Positions 25,905-36,400 of a stretch of DNA of 64,000 nt are shown here, piece after piece. Below the pieces are notes generated by a model. That model ran no database searches and was not told the origin of the DNA. It was given only the letters and a program-made list of their open reading frames with translations. Location: NCBI GenBank assembly GCA_018266775.1, contig JAFDZS010000014.1:91156-155155 (forward strand), written 5' to 3'. The translations under genes and the position numbers were made by a program. The stretch comes from Bacteroidota bacterium (lineage in GTDB: Bacteria; Bacteroidota; Bacteroidia; Chitinophagales; Chitinophagaceae). Position 1 is the first letter of the stretch. Each line of letters opens with the position of its first letter.

Positions 25905-26723
25905 ATGATACATATAGTTTTTAACGAGGCAGACGTAACAGTATTACAAAATGCTATAGCGCTCGACGAAAGTTTACAGGGAGAAGTGATACAGATAAAA
26001 GATGATTACGCTGTTGGTCCGCTCAATAATATTTACATCGGGGAAGGAATAGAAGCCCGCAAACAATGGCAGCGGGAAGTACTGGCAGGCGGGGATTTAG
26101 ATGGCAAAGTTGACACTGGTGAAGTGGATGATTATAAAACCGCTGCAGAACTGGTGGGCACGATGCGCCGCAATGAAGAAGAAACCATCTGGATATGGGC
26201 GGCACAAAACAAACACGATGTAAGTGGTTATTACTGGTTGCTGAATTATATGAAAGAATTCCAGGGAAGGGTGTTTATTCTCTATCTGAATAACCTGCCC
26301 TTCATCAATGAAAAGGGAAATATATTTTATCCCAACTGGTTAAGTGAAATACCTGCAAAAGAATTTTTAAAAGCCAAAAAACTGGCCAGGGAAATTACAT
26401 TAAGCGAGTTTGAAGTGGACCCTGATGAATGGAATAAAATATGTGCCGAAAGTAAAGGCGTTCGTATATTGGAAGGCGGCAAAAAACTGGCGCAGGCTGA
26501 CTATGATTTCTATGATGCCGAACTGAAAAAATTTGTCACACCCGATTGGCAGAAAGCATCGAAAATCATTCACCAGTTTTTATCCAAAGCAAAACACACG
26601 ACTGGTGATATGTATTTATTGTGGCGTTTGAAATTGATGATAGCAGACGGACAATTTGATGTGCAGGGAAAAGTGGCGGCGATGAAAGACTTTGAAGTGA
26701 AATTAAAATCTAATGCTCAATAA
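25905..26723 (+). CDS. DUF1835 domain protein
   Basis: The 272-residue protein starts with MIHIVFNEADVTVLQNAI and has the DDYAVGPLNN segment typical of DUF1835; the C-terminal part (about 150-260) resembles the DUF3658 partner domain. Function is unknown. No signal peptide. It lies 46 bases after parE and before parC, a location that suggests co-transcription with the topoisomerase genes. Its last three codons and stop (NAQ, TAA) lie inside the left 28-base inverted repeat of the cassette at 26712-27213, so insertion of that cassette may have changed the original C-terminus. Confidence 0.88.
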   Translation: MIHIVFNEADVTVLQNAIALDESLQGEVIQIKDDYAVGPLNNIYIGEGIEARKQWQREVLAGGDLDGKVDTGEVDDYKTAAELVGTMRRNEEETIWIWAAQNKHDVSGYYWLLNYMKEFQGRVFILYLNNLPFINEKGNIFYPNWLSEIPAKEFLKAKKLAREITLSEFEVDPDEWNKICAESKGVRILEGGKKLAQADYDFYDAELKKFVTPDWQKASKIIHQFLSKAKHTTGDMYLLWRLKLMIADGQFDVQGKVAAMKDFEVKLKSNAQ

Positions 26724-27213
26724 TCAATTTTCAATGTTCGATTTTCAAGTGTATATACATTTATTAATAATGAACCTTATTGTAACCTGATTGACCAAAT
26801 GATAAATGAATGAAAAGAAATATGATTTAGAAGACAGGCTGGTTGAATTTACATGCAGAATGATTGATGTGGTAGAGGCTTTGCCGGATACAAGAAGCGG
26901 TAATTATATTGCGGGACAATTGATAAGATGTTGCCATTCACCTGCTTTTAATTATGGAGAAACCCAGGCAGCAGAAAGCAGAAACGATTTCATTCATAAA
27001 CTGGGTATAGTTTTAAAGGAATTAAAAGAGTGCAGAATTGCATTAAAGATTATTCGAAAAAAAGAATTAATTAAAACTGTTTCGAAATTAATTGATATCT
27101 GCACTGAAACAGAAGAGTTGATTGCCATTATTGCTAAAAGTATAGCAACAGCCAAGAAGAATAAGGCTGCAAAAACCTGAGTATTGAACATTGAAAATTG
27201 ATTGTTGAACATT
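26712..27213. mobile_element. Cassette with 28-bp terminal inverted repeats around a four-helix-bundle gene
   Basis: The 28-base left end (26712-26739) and the inverted right end (27186-27213) match at 26 of 28 positions; both are made of CAATGTTC / GAACATTG and TTGATTATTGA-type words. The single gene between them is a four-helix-bundle (S23/IVS-type) protein. I saw no transposase and no clear target-site duplication. The left end covers the stop of the DUF1835 gene, and the right end stops 13 bases before the parC ATG. A gene-less relative is at 47332-47444. Confidence 0.65.
26806..27180 (+). CDS. Four-helix-bundle protein (23S rRNA intervening-sequence type)
   Basis: The 124-residue protein matches the small helical family encoded in 23S rRNA intervening sequences and elsewhere (S23-type). 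Visible: DLEDRLVEFTCRMIDVVEALP at the start shows the usual L-x-R-L-x-x-F pattern, then GNYIAGQLIRCCHSPAFNYGE (residues 42-62), the SRNDFIHKLGIVLKELKE helix, and a C-terminal helix with basic tail KKNKAAK. The family forms a pentamer-like bundle and is related to the Avd protein of diversity-generating retroelements; its role here is unknown. No reverse transcriptase or variable repeat is in the window. It is flanked by 28-base inverted repeats. Confidence 0.9.
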   Translation: MNEKKYDLEDRLVEFTCRMIDVVEALPDTRSGNYIAGQLIRCCHSPAFNYGETQAAESRNDFIHKLGIVLKELKECRIALKIIRKKELIKTVSKLIDICTETEELIAIIAKSIATAKKNKAAKT

Positions 27214-27226
27214 TGTATTAAGAATT

Positions 27227-29746
27227 ATGGCTAAGGCAAATAAAGAAGAGTATTCCCACACAGACACCGGTATTGGCGGGCAGTATAAAACCTGGTTCCT
27301 GGATTATGCCAGTTATGTTATACTGGAGCGTGCGGTGCCGGCAATTGAAGATGGACTGAAACCAGTGCAGCGCCGCATACTGCATGCCATGAAGGAAATG
27401 GATGATGGCCGCTTTAATAAAGTTGCCAACATCATCGGGCAGAGTATGCAATACCATCCGCATGGCGATGCCAGCATTGGCGATGCATTAGTAAATCTTG
27501 GACAAAAAGATTTACTCATCGAAACACAGGGAAACTGGGGCGATGTACGTACCGGCGATGAAGCCGCAGCACCACGGTATATTGAAGCAAGATTGAGCAA
27601 GTTTGCATTGGAAGTAGCCTTCAATAATAAAACCACTGAATGGGCTTTAAGTTACGATGGCAGGAAAAATGAACCGGTGACATTACCCATGAAATTTCCC
27701 CTGTTATTGGCACAGGGTGCAGAAGGTATTGCAGTAGGTTTGGCTACAAAGATTTTACCGCATAATTTTTGCGAACTCATAGAAGCATCAATAAAATATT
27801 TAAGGGGCAAACGTTTTGAAATTTTGCCCGATTTTCAAACCGGCGGCACCATGGATGCCAGCAATTATAATGATGGCAAACGTGGCGGCAAGGTAAGGGT
27901 AAGGGCCATTATTGAAGAGCAGGATAAGAAAACACTGGTCATAAAAAGTGTACCCTTTGGCGTTACCACCACACAATTGATGGAAAGTATTGTGAAGGCT
28001 AATGATGCGGGAAAGATCAAGATTAAAAAAGTAACCGATCATACGGCTGCGAATGTAGAGATCATTATTGAACTGGCGGCAGGCATTTCTCCCGATATTA
28101 CCATTGATGCACTCTATGCATTTACGGATTGTGAAGTAAGCATTTCCCCCAATGCCTGTGTAATTGTAAAAGACAAACCTGTTTTTTTAGGAGCAAAGGA
28201 GTTATTGCAAATTGCTACCGATAATACCCGTGAATTGTTATTGAAAGAACTGCAGATCAAGCTGGGAGAACTGCAGGAAAAATGGCATTACACGTCGTTA
28301 GAAAAAATCTTCTTTGAAGAAAAGATCTATAAAGAACTGGAGAAGAAGCATGAAACCTGGGATAAGGTATTGCTGGCTATTGATAAAGCATTTGAGCCTT
28401 TCAAAAAGCAACTGAAGCGTGACATCACCAGGGAAGATATCATCAAGCTGACGGAAAAGCCGGTGCGCCGCATTTACCGCCTGGATATTGATGAACTGAA
28501 TGAGCAGATCAAAGGGCTGGAAGCAGAGATCAAACAGGTAAAACATGATATAGCCAACATTACTGATTTTGCAGTGGCGTATTATGAAAACCTGCTGAAA
28601 AAATATGGCAAGGGACGGGAACGTAAAACTGAAATACGTGAATTTGATACGATACAGGTAAAGCAGGTGGCCATTGCCAACACCAAACTGTATGTAAACC
28701 GTGCTGATGGTTTTATTGGCTCAGGTTTAAAGAAAGATGAATTTGTAGCTGATGTTAGCGATCTGGATGATATCATTGCTTTTACCAAAAGCGGTGTAAT
28801 GAAAATTGTGAAAGTATCAGACAAAGTGTTTATTGGTAAAGACATCCTCCACGTGGCCGTTTTTCAGAAAAACGATGAACGCACCACTTACAACATGATT
28901 TATGTAGATGGGAAAACCAGTGTAAGTTTTGCCAAGCGCTTTAATGTATCTGGTGTTACCCGAGATAAGGAATATGATTTAACCAAAGGTTCAGAACGCA
29001 GCCGCGTACACTATTTTACTGCCAACGCCAATGGCGAAGCGGAAGTGGTGAAAGTGGTGCTAAGCCCCAATTGCAATGCACGCATTAAAGAATTTGATTT
29101 TTATTTTGAAGAACAGGAAATTAAAGGCAGGGGAAGTATCGGGAATATTGTAACCAAGTATCCTGTTAAATCAGTGAAGTTTAAAGAAGCCGGAAAATCA
29201 ACATTGGATGCCAAGAAGCTCTGGTTTGATAATAAATTCGGAAGGCTGAACATTGAAGAGAAAGGAGAATACCTTGGTAAGTTTGAAGCAGAAGACCGGT
29301 TGCTGGTTATTTTTAACGATGGCAATTACGAAATTACCGACCAGGAGTTGACGCAGCGTTTTGACCCGGAAAAAGTAATGCTGATAGAGAAATTCAACCC
29401 GGAAAAGATCATCACTGCAGTGTATTTAGATAATGACAAATTGCAGTACAACATCAAACGGTTTAAAATTGAAACCACCACACTGCAAACTAAATTCTTT
29501 TTTATTAAAGAAGGAAAAGACAACCGCCTGGAAACCGTGTGCACCGACCCGGAACCAATATTGGTAGTGCAAAGCGGCCGCGGACAAATGGTTCGCAAAG
29601 CCAAATTCAAAGTGGTGAAACTGGTGGAAGTGATGGGCTGGAAAGCAGTTGGAGCTAAACTCACTGAATATTCTAAATCAGTTGAAATGGAGTGGGAGCG
29701 TCCGCACGATGACGGCAATACCGCACAAACAGAATTATTTGAGTAA
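27227..29746 (+). CDS. parC: DNA topoisomerase IV subunit A
   Basis: ParC is the DNA-cleaving subunit of topoisomerase IV. In the 839-residue protein the breakage-reunion domain shows DGLKPVQRRILHAM, QSMQYHPHGDASIGDALVNL (the quinolone-resistance region) and GDEAAAPRYIEARLS with catalytic Tyr118. A long helical tower with coiled coil (about 430-470) and a C-terminal beta-propeller-like domain with degenerate repeats (SDLDDIIAFTKSGVMKIVKV, GRGSIGNIVTKYPVK) follow. The second part is as expected for Bacteroidota ParC rather than GyrA, which carries a clear GyrA-box. It is separated from parE by the DUF1835 gene and the four-helix cassette. A terminator follows. Confidence 0.94.
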   Translation: MAKANKEEYSHTDTGIGGQYKTWFLDYASYVILERAVPAIEDGLKPVQRRILHAMKEMDDGRFNKVANIIGQSMQYHPHGDASIGDALVNLGQKDLLIETQGNWGDVRTGDEAAAPRYIEARLSKFALEVAFNNKTTEWALSYDGRKNEPVTLPMKFPLLLAQGAEGIAVGLATKILPHNFCELIEASIKYLRGKRFEILPDFQTGGTMDASNYNDGKRGGKVRVRAIIEEQDKKTLVIKSVPFGVTTTQLMESIVKANDAGKIKIKKVTDHTAANVEIIIELAAGISPDITIDALYAFTDCEVSISPNACVIVKDKPVFLGAKELLQIATDNTRELLLKELQIKLGELQEKWHYTSLEKIFFEEKIYKELEKKHETWDKVLLAIDKAFEPFKKQLKRDITREDIIKLTEKPVRRIYRLDIDELNEQIKGLEAEIKQVKHDIANITDFAVAYYENLLKKYGKGRERKTEIREFDTIQVKQVAIANTKLYVNRADGFIGSGLKKDEFVADVSDLDDIIAFTKSGVMKIVKVSDKVFIGKDILHVAVFQKNDERTTYNMIYVDGKTSVSFAKRFNVSGVTRDKEYDLTKGSERSRVHYFTANANGEAEVVKVVLSPNCNARIKEFDFYFEEQEIKGRGSIGNIVTKYPVKSVKFKEAGKSTLDAKKLWFDNKFGRLNIEEKGEYLGKFEAEDRLLVIFNDGNYEITDQELTQRFDPEKVMLIEKFNPEKIITAVYLDNDKLQYNIKRFKIETTTLQTKFFFIKEGKDNRLETVCTDPEPILVVQSGRGQMVRKAKFKVVKLVEVMGWKAVGAKLTEYSKSVEMEWERPHDDGNTAQTELFE

Positions 29747-29758
29747 TATTGTTGCTGT

Positions 29759-29817
29759 AACACCTGACGGTGTTTCAACTTCAACTAACAGCACCCTGCC
29801 TTTTGGCAGGGTGTTGT
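29759..29817 (+). terminator. Terminator after parC
   Basis: A nine-pair hairpin CACCCTGCC / GGCAGGGTG (29792-29813, loop TTTT) is followed by TTGTGTT. A smaller hairpin AACACC / GGTGTT precedes it at 29759-29774. Confidence 0.8.
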
Positions 29818-29822
29818 GTTAT

Positions 29823-29856
29823 GGGTCGGGACGCTACGGCGACCTGAATCATAACA
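29823..29856. repeat. GGTCGGG...CGACCTGA motif of the dispersed composite repeat
   Basis: GGGTCGGGACGCTACGGCG followed by ACCTGAATCATAAC forms a small hairpin (GGTCG / CGACC). Similar versions occur at 50994-51015 and, in part, at 52381-52410, each beside a GTCAGAC-type hairpin. Confidence 0.6.
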
Positions 29857-29896
29857 CACTTTCTATTCAGGATCAGCCAACAACATCAGACCCTGA

Positions 29897-30271
29897 TCTG
29901 CGCATCTGCGGCCAATCAAAAAAATTATTTCATTCAAATTCACGATCAGACGGGGCCGCCAGATCGTTCCCATCTGCGCATCTGCGGCCAATCAAAAAAA
30001 TTATTTCATTCTCATTCACGATCAGACGGGGCCGTCAGATCGTTCCCATCTGCGCATCTGCGGCCAATCAAAAAAAATATTTCATTCAAATTCACGATCA
30101 GACGGGGCCGTCAGATCGTTCCCATCTGTGCATCTGTGGCCAATCAAAAAAATTATTTCATCCAAATTCACGATCAGACGGGGCCGTCAGATTGTTCCCA
30201 TCTGCGCATCTGCGGCCAATAAAAAATTATTTCATTCAAATTCACGATCAGACGTGGCCGTCAGATCGTGT
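29897..30271. repeat. Five tandem copies of a 76-bp unit
   Basis: Units begin at 29897, 29973, 30049, 30125 and 30201, always 76 bases apart; the last is truncated and slightly deleted. Each has TCTGCGCATCTGCGGCCAAT, an A-rich spacer with TTATTTCATTC, and an imperfect palindrome GATCAGACGG...CCGTCAGATC. The rest of the 687-bp gap (29747-30433) between parC and the giant gene holds the parC terminator, the 29823 motif and an AT-rich stretch after 30271, in which I see no gene. Long frames that cross the units have no real protein character. Confidence 0.92.
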
Positions 30272-30433
30272 CCTCCCGTAATTTTACTACCCCCCGCACA
30301 CATAAACCCCTTTTCCACATGGTGTTAAAAAATATCAACCCCTCACAAAAATAAAAACATCAATACAGCGTTATCCGATTACCTTAAAATCCTCATCCGG
30401 CATTATAATTAGTTGTAATTAAGCCAAAAGCCT

Positions 30434-33400
30434 ATGAGTAAACTTGTACTTTTTTTCAGCTTACTGCTCACTTTAACTACATCAGCCCAGGAAACGGCCA
30501 CGCTTAAAGTACAGTCATCATCTTCACAGCAATGGGATGAACAGGAACCTTATGTAAACGGTTTTGCAAGGGTTTTGCAGCACAATCAATTTTCGTATAT
30601 TAATAAGGCCGGTCAACTGATCAGCCCGGTACAATTTGATGGGGCAAGAAATTTTGTGAACCATTTAGCCGCCGTACAGCAAAATAATAAATGGGGCTTT
30701 ATTGATGAAAAAGGAAAAATTGTTGTTCCGCTGAAATATGATATTGCGTATGATTTCAACGAAGCACTTACTGCCGTGTACATCAATTACCGCTGGTGGT
30801 TGATCAATACTAATGGTGCAGTGGTAAAAGCACTCGACATTAATGCCTTCTACGGATTTAAAAATGGTGTGGCAAAAGTGGAGAAAAACGGCAGAACAGG
30901 AATTATGAATGCACAGGGTGTAATCACTTTTACAGGTACTGCTGCAATAGCTCCGCAGACAAAACAAATACCTTATCATCCAAATAATACACAAAGCGCC
31001 AACTCTATAACCGTTTGCCCGGATAATATTGATTTTGAATTTGGTAATTTTACCAACTGGAATTGTTATACCGGCCACGTGGATTCCATTGGTACAACAA
31101 ATGTTATAACATTAACACCATCTCCGCCAACACCCAACCGGCATACTTTATACAGCAGGGTGCTGCCTTCGCCGATTGATCCTTTTGGTTTATTCCCGAT
31201 CAATCCACCCGATGGCAGCAATTTCGCATTAAAATTGGGTAACACGCAAATTGGTGCAGAAGCGGAAGGTGTGAAGTACACGATTCATGTGCCCGCAAAC
31301 GATTCTAACTTCTCTATTAAATATGATTATGCGGTGGTGTTTCAAAACCCCAATCACACACCCTGGGCACAACCCCGTTTCCAGGTAAAAGTGTTCGACT
31401 CCGCGGCGAATCAATATGTAGATTGTGCTTCATTCGAGTATGTATCTACAGCTAATCTTCCCGGCTTTGCGGTATCCACTGTGGATACCTCTGTTATTTA
31501 TAAACCCTGGTCCACCGTATTTTTAAGTTTACGCGGTTATGCCGGTAAAACCATGATACTGGAATTTACCAATGCTGATTGTGTAAGAAGAGGGCACTGG
31601 GGTTATGGTTATATCGATGTAGAAAAGCCCTGCGGCCAGTCTGTTGAAATGCAGTATGAATGCGATTCTCCGCATGTAACTACATTAACAGCACCTCCGG
31701 GATTCCAGATCTATAATTGGTGGGATTCTGCTTTTGCCAATTTGCTGGGCACTGGTCAGCAGGTGATATTAAATCCGGGACCTTCGGTAAATACCACGAT
31801 CTGGCTGGAGATGATTCCTTTCAACAATTTTGGTTGCTTAGATACCATTCCGGTAAGGATTACCGGTGAATTTACCGCAGACTTTGGCATGTCAGACACA
31901 TTAGGTTTATGTGCGCCACATACTTTTACCTTCTATAATCATAACCTGCCATCAATATCCACAATTTGGGATTTTGGTGATGGCACTACTGCAACGGGAG
32001 ATACGGTGACACATACGTATGCTTTACCCGGCAGTTACCTGGTCAAAATGAATGTGATCATGCAGGGTGGCTGCGTGGGCAATACCATAAAAGTAGTTTC
32101 CGTGGTACAGCCGGCGGGTAATTTTTCGTTTACTGGTGGCAGTTATTGCGGCAGTCAGACAGTGCAATTTAATGCTTCCGTTTCTAACGCCGACAGCTTA
32201 TTCTGGAATTTTGGAGATGGCACCACGCTGAACACAAAATCTACAACAGTATCACATACCTATACTACTGCAGGCATATTTATCCCGTCATTGATCATAA
32301 AAGCATTGGGCGGATGTGAAACACCCATACCCGCAACAGATACAATTAAAATTGAAGTACTCAATGCCGGGTATAAAAATACCCAGGTGAAGATTTGCGG
32401 CAGCACAACTTTAAATTTTACAGATACTTCAACAGCTTACTTTGGTATCAGCAGCCGCGACTGGAATTTTGGAGATGGCGCTACCGGCAGTGGAGCAAAT
32501 GTAAGCCATACCTATACCACATCGGGGACTTATAATGTACGCCTTATCGTAACGGGTGTAACAGGATGCAAAGACACCGTAATCAAACCTTTTACTGTTA
32601 CCGTAAACAGCATTCCTGTTGCCGCATTCACCGGTAATATCACCGATTGCCAGAATGTGCCTGTTACCTTTACCAGTAATGTAACTTCCGTTGATCCCAT
32701 CAGCTCTTATGCCTGGACGTCAACAAGCGGAGCGAGTGCTTCAACCACCAATTTCACCGTTACTTTCCCTGTAGCAGGAACCTATACCATCCGTTTAATA
32801 GTGACAACTGTGAACGGGTGTAAAGACACTGCAACACAATCTATAACTATTAACCCTACACCCAATGTGGTGCAACCACCCAGCCAGGTGTTGTGTAATG
32901 GCGATTTTGCTGCGGCAACTATTTTTAATGGCACAGTACCCGGTACAGTGTACAGCTGGACGAATACTGCACCGGTAATAGGTTTGGCAGCAAGCGGTAC
33001 GGGGGATATTGCTTCCTTCCAGGCATCCGCCAATGGTAATTCACTGGCTACTGCCACAATAACCGTAAGGCCATCTGCCAATGGATGTTTGGGCACACCA
33101 AAATCATTTACGATAACCGTGCATCCCACACCCAATGTGGCACAACCTGCAGATCAAACACTTTGTGATAACAGCAATACAGCACCCATTACTTTTAGTG
33201 GAACTATTGCTGGTACGGCTTATACATGGACGAATAACAATACCAGTATAGGACTTGCCGCCAGTGGATCGGGAAATATTCCTGCATTCACGGCAAGCAG
33301 TAACGGTACCGCAGTGAACACGGCAACCATAACAGTAACACCTACACTGAACGGATGCCCCGGCCCCTCAAAAACATTTGTTATTACCGTAAAGCCAACG

Positions 33401-36400
33401 CCAGGGGTGCTGCAACCAGCAGACCAGTTATTGTGCAGCGGCAGTACCACAGCAGCCATCAACTTTACAGGCCCGGTACCGGGCACGGTGTACAACTGGA
33501 CCAATACTGCGCCGGTTATTGGCCTTGCAGCAAATGGTACCGGTAATATTGCGCCATTTACAGCAACCGCAAATGGTAATTCTATTGCCACCGCCACCAT
33601 TACTGTTACGCCTTCACTGAATGGATGTACTGCCAATCCAAAATCATTTACCATTACCGTTAACCCGGTACCTGCGGTAGCGCAACCAACGGATCAATCT
33701 TTATGTGATAACAGTACAACCGCACCTGTTAATTTCAGCGGTGCTGTTAGTGGTGCAACATACAACTGGACAAATAATAATCCTTCTATTGGCCTTGCAA
33801 TAAGTGGTACAGGAAATATTCCTGCATTTACTGCCAGCAGTAATGGCAATACTATTAATACTGCTATCATTACCGTTATACCAACATTCAATGGTTGTAC
33901 CGGTACCCCCAAGACATTTACGATTACGGTAAATCCAATGCCCGGCGTGGTGCAACCTGCAGACCAGGCTTTGTGTGCAGGAAACTTTACCAGCGCCGTT
34001 AACTTTACCGGCCTGGTAAGCGGTACTGTTTACAACTGGACGAACAACAATACTGTTATAGGTTTGGCTGCCAGCGGAACTGGAAACATCGCATCCTTCC
34101 AGGCAAATAGTAATGCTAATACTACTGCAACGGCAATGATAACCGTAACGCCATCACTGAACGGTTGTACAGCTGCGCCGAAATCATTTACTATAACGGT
34201 GAACCCTACACCGGATGTGGCACAACCAACGGATCAAACATTATGTGATAACAGTACCACTGCGCCAATTAATTTCAGCGGAGCCGTAACAAATACCATT
34301 TACAACTGGACGAACAGTAATACGACCATTGGCCTTGCGGCAAGTGGTACAGGGAATATTCCTGCATTTACTGCCAGCAGCAATGGCAATACAACGAATA
34401 CGGCCACCATTACAGTAACACCAACCATCAACGGTTGCACCGGCACGCCAAAAACATTTACCATTACTGTGAAGCCAATGCCGGATGTGGTGCAGCCTGC
34501 AGACCAATCATTGTGTGCCGGCAGCTTTACCGCTCCAGTAAATTTCAGCGGCCCGGTAGCAGGTACAATATATAGTTGGTCAAACAATGCGCCCGTCATT
34601 GGCCTTGCTGCCAGCGGAACAGGAAATATTCCATCATTCCAGGCTGCTGCAAATGGTAACAGCCCGGCAACGGCAACCATTACTGTTACTGCATCTGCCA
34701 ATGGTTGTACAGCAGTACCAAAATCGTTTACCATTGCGGTTAATCCAACACCTGATGTTGCGCAACCAACGGATCAAACATTATGCGATAACAGCAATAC
34801 TGCACCCATCAATTTTACCGGAACGATACCTGGCGCCACTTATAACTGGACAAACAGTAATCCTTCCATTGGCCTTGCTGCAAGCGGTACAGGCAATATT
34901 CCTTCCTTTGCAGCCAGCAGTAACGGTTCAGTTGTAAATACTGCAACAATAACGGTAACACCTGTCATCGGTTCGTGTTCAGGCACGCCAAAAATATTTA
35001 CCATTACAGTAAATCCTGTACCGGATATGGTTCAACCTGCGGATCAAAAAATATGCGACCATACATTCACCAATGCTGTGAACTTCTCCGGTTCTGTGGC
35101 CGGAACAGTTTATACCTGGACGAACACTGCACCAACCATTGGTTTGGCTGCCAGCGGAACAGGAAACATCCCGGCGTTCCAGGCATTGGGCAATGGCGCC
35201 ATATCGGTGGCCACCATTACAGTGAAAGCAACTGCCAATGGATGTAATGGCCCGGTAAAATCATTTACCTATACCATAAATCCGGTGCCCGCAGTGAACC
35301 AGCCTGTAAGCCAGGCCGTGTGCGATGGCGCAGTGATCAACACTACCAGCTTCAGCGGCAATGTACCTGGTGCAGATTATAATTGGGTAAACAGCAATAC
35401 CGCCATCGGGCTTGCTGCTTCCGGTACGGGAAATATCCCTTCTTTTACAGCAATAAACCATACACAAACTGATATTAGTGCAACCATAACTGTTATGCCA
35501 TCAACGGCAAATTGTTCCGGTGCGCCAAAACTGTTTACATTGGCTATTCACCCTGCACCGGCAGTGGTGGCACAGAATGATGCAAAAATATGTTTAGGCA
35601 ATACCAAACAATTAAATGCAACGGGTGCGGCAACATACAGCTGGACGCCCATTGACCATCTTTCCTGCAATACCTGCGCAAATCCGGTTGCACAACCGGT
35701 TGATACCATTGTGTACAAGGTAAAAGGTACCAGCAGCTTTGGTTGTATCGCTTTCGATTCAGTAGTATTGAACGTGGTGAAACCATTCCGGATGCGTGTT
35801 GCACCCGGAGATACTTTGTGTATTGGTGAACAAACCCAGTTAGCTGCTTTTGATGCACAAAGTTATGTGTGGACACCAACCGTAAGTGTTACCGGGGCTA
35901 ATACTGCCACACCTACTGTGAAACCTTCTGTTACCACCAAATACCGCGTGGTTGGTTTTGATGGCCAGAATTGCTTTACCGATACGGCTTATGTGCTGGT
36001 AACCGTTGGCCCAAGGCCTACCGTAAACCTCGGTTCTGACAGAACACTGGCAACGGGCACGCCAATTAACCTGACTGCGGTAACCACCAACGGGCCAATC
36101 ATTAAATGGATGTGGACGCCTGCACAGGAACTCAGTTGCAGTAATTGTCCTGCGCCATCAACAGTGGTAAAAAATAACTCCGTATACACTGTACAGGTTA
36201 CGAATGCATGGGGATGCGTGGCATCTGATACGTTGATCATTAACCCCATTTGCAAAAGCTCGCAGGTGTATATTCCCAATGCCTTTACACCTGATGGTGA
36301 TGGGTTGAACGACATCATGATGGTGCGGGGTAGTGGCATTACTGTAAAATCATTCCGGATATTTAACCGCTGGGGAGAACTGGTGTTTGAGAAAGAAAAT

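Noticed and set aside
26712..27213. Diversity-generating retroelement
   Set aside because: The four-helix-bundle protein is related to Avd, but no reverse transcriptase, template repeat or variable repeat was found in the window.
29897..30271. CRISPR array
   Set aside because: The units are contiguous 76-bp tandem copies; there are no unique spacers between short repeats, and no cas genes.
29649..30281. A 210-codon plus-strand frame across the 76-bp repeats
   Set aside because: It begins inside parC in another frame and its translation is only the repeated non-coding unit. No family or start signal supports it.
32782..34734. Several 70-144-codon minus-strand frames with similar sequences
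   Set aside because: They are antisense shadows of the coding repeats in the giant surface protein; their similarity reflects those repeats.
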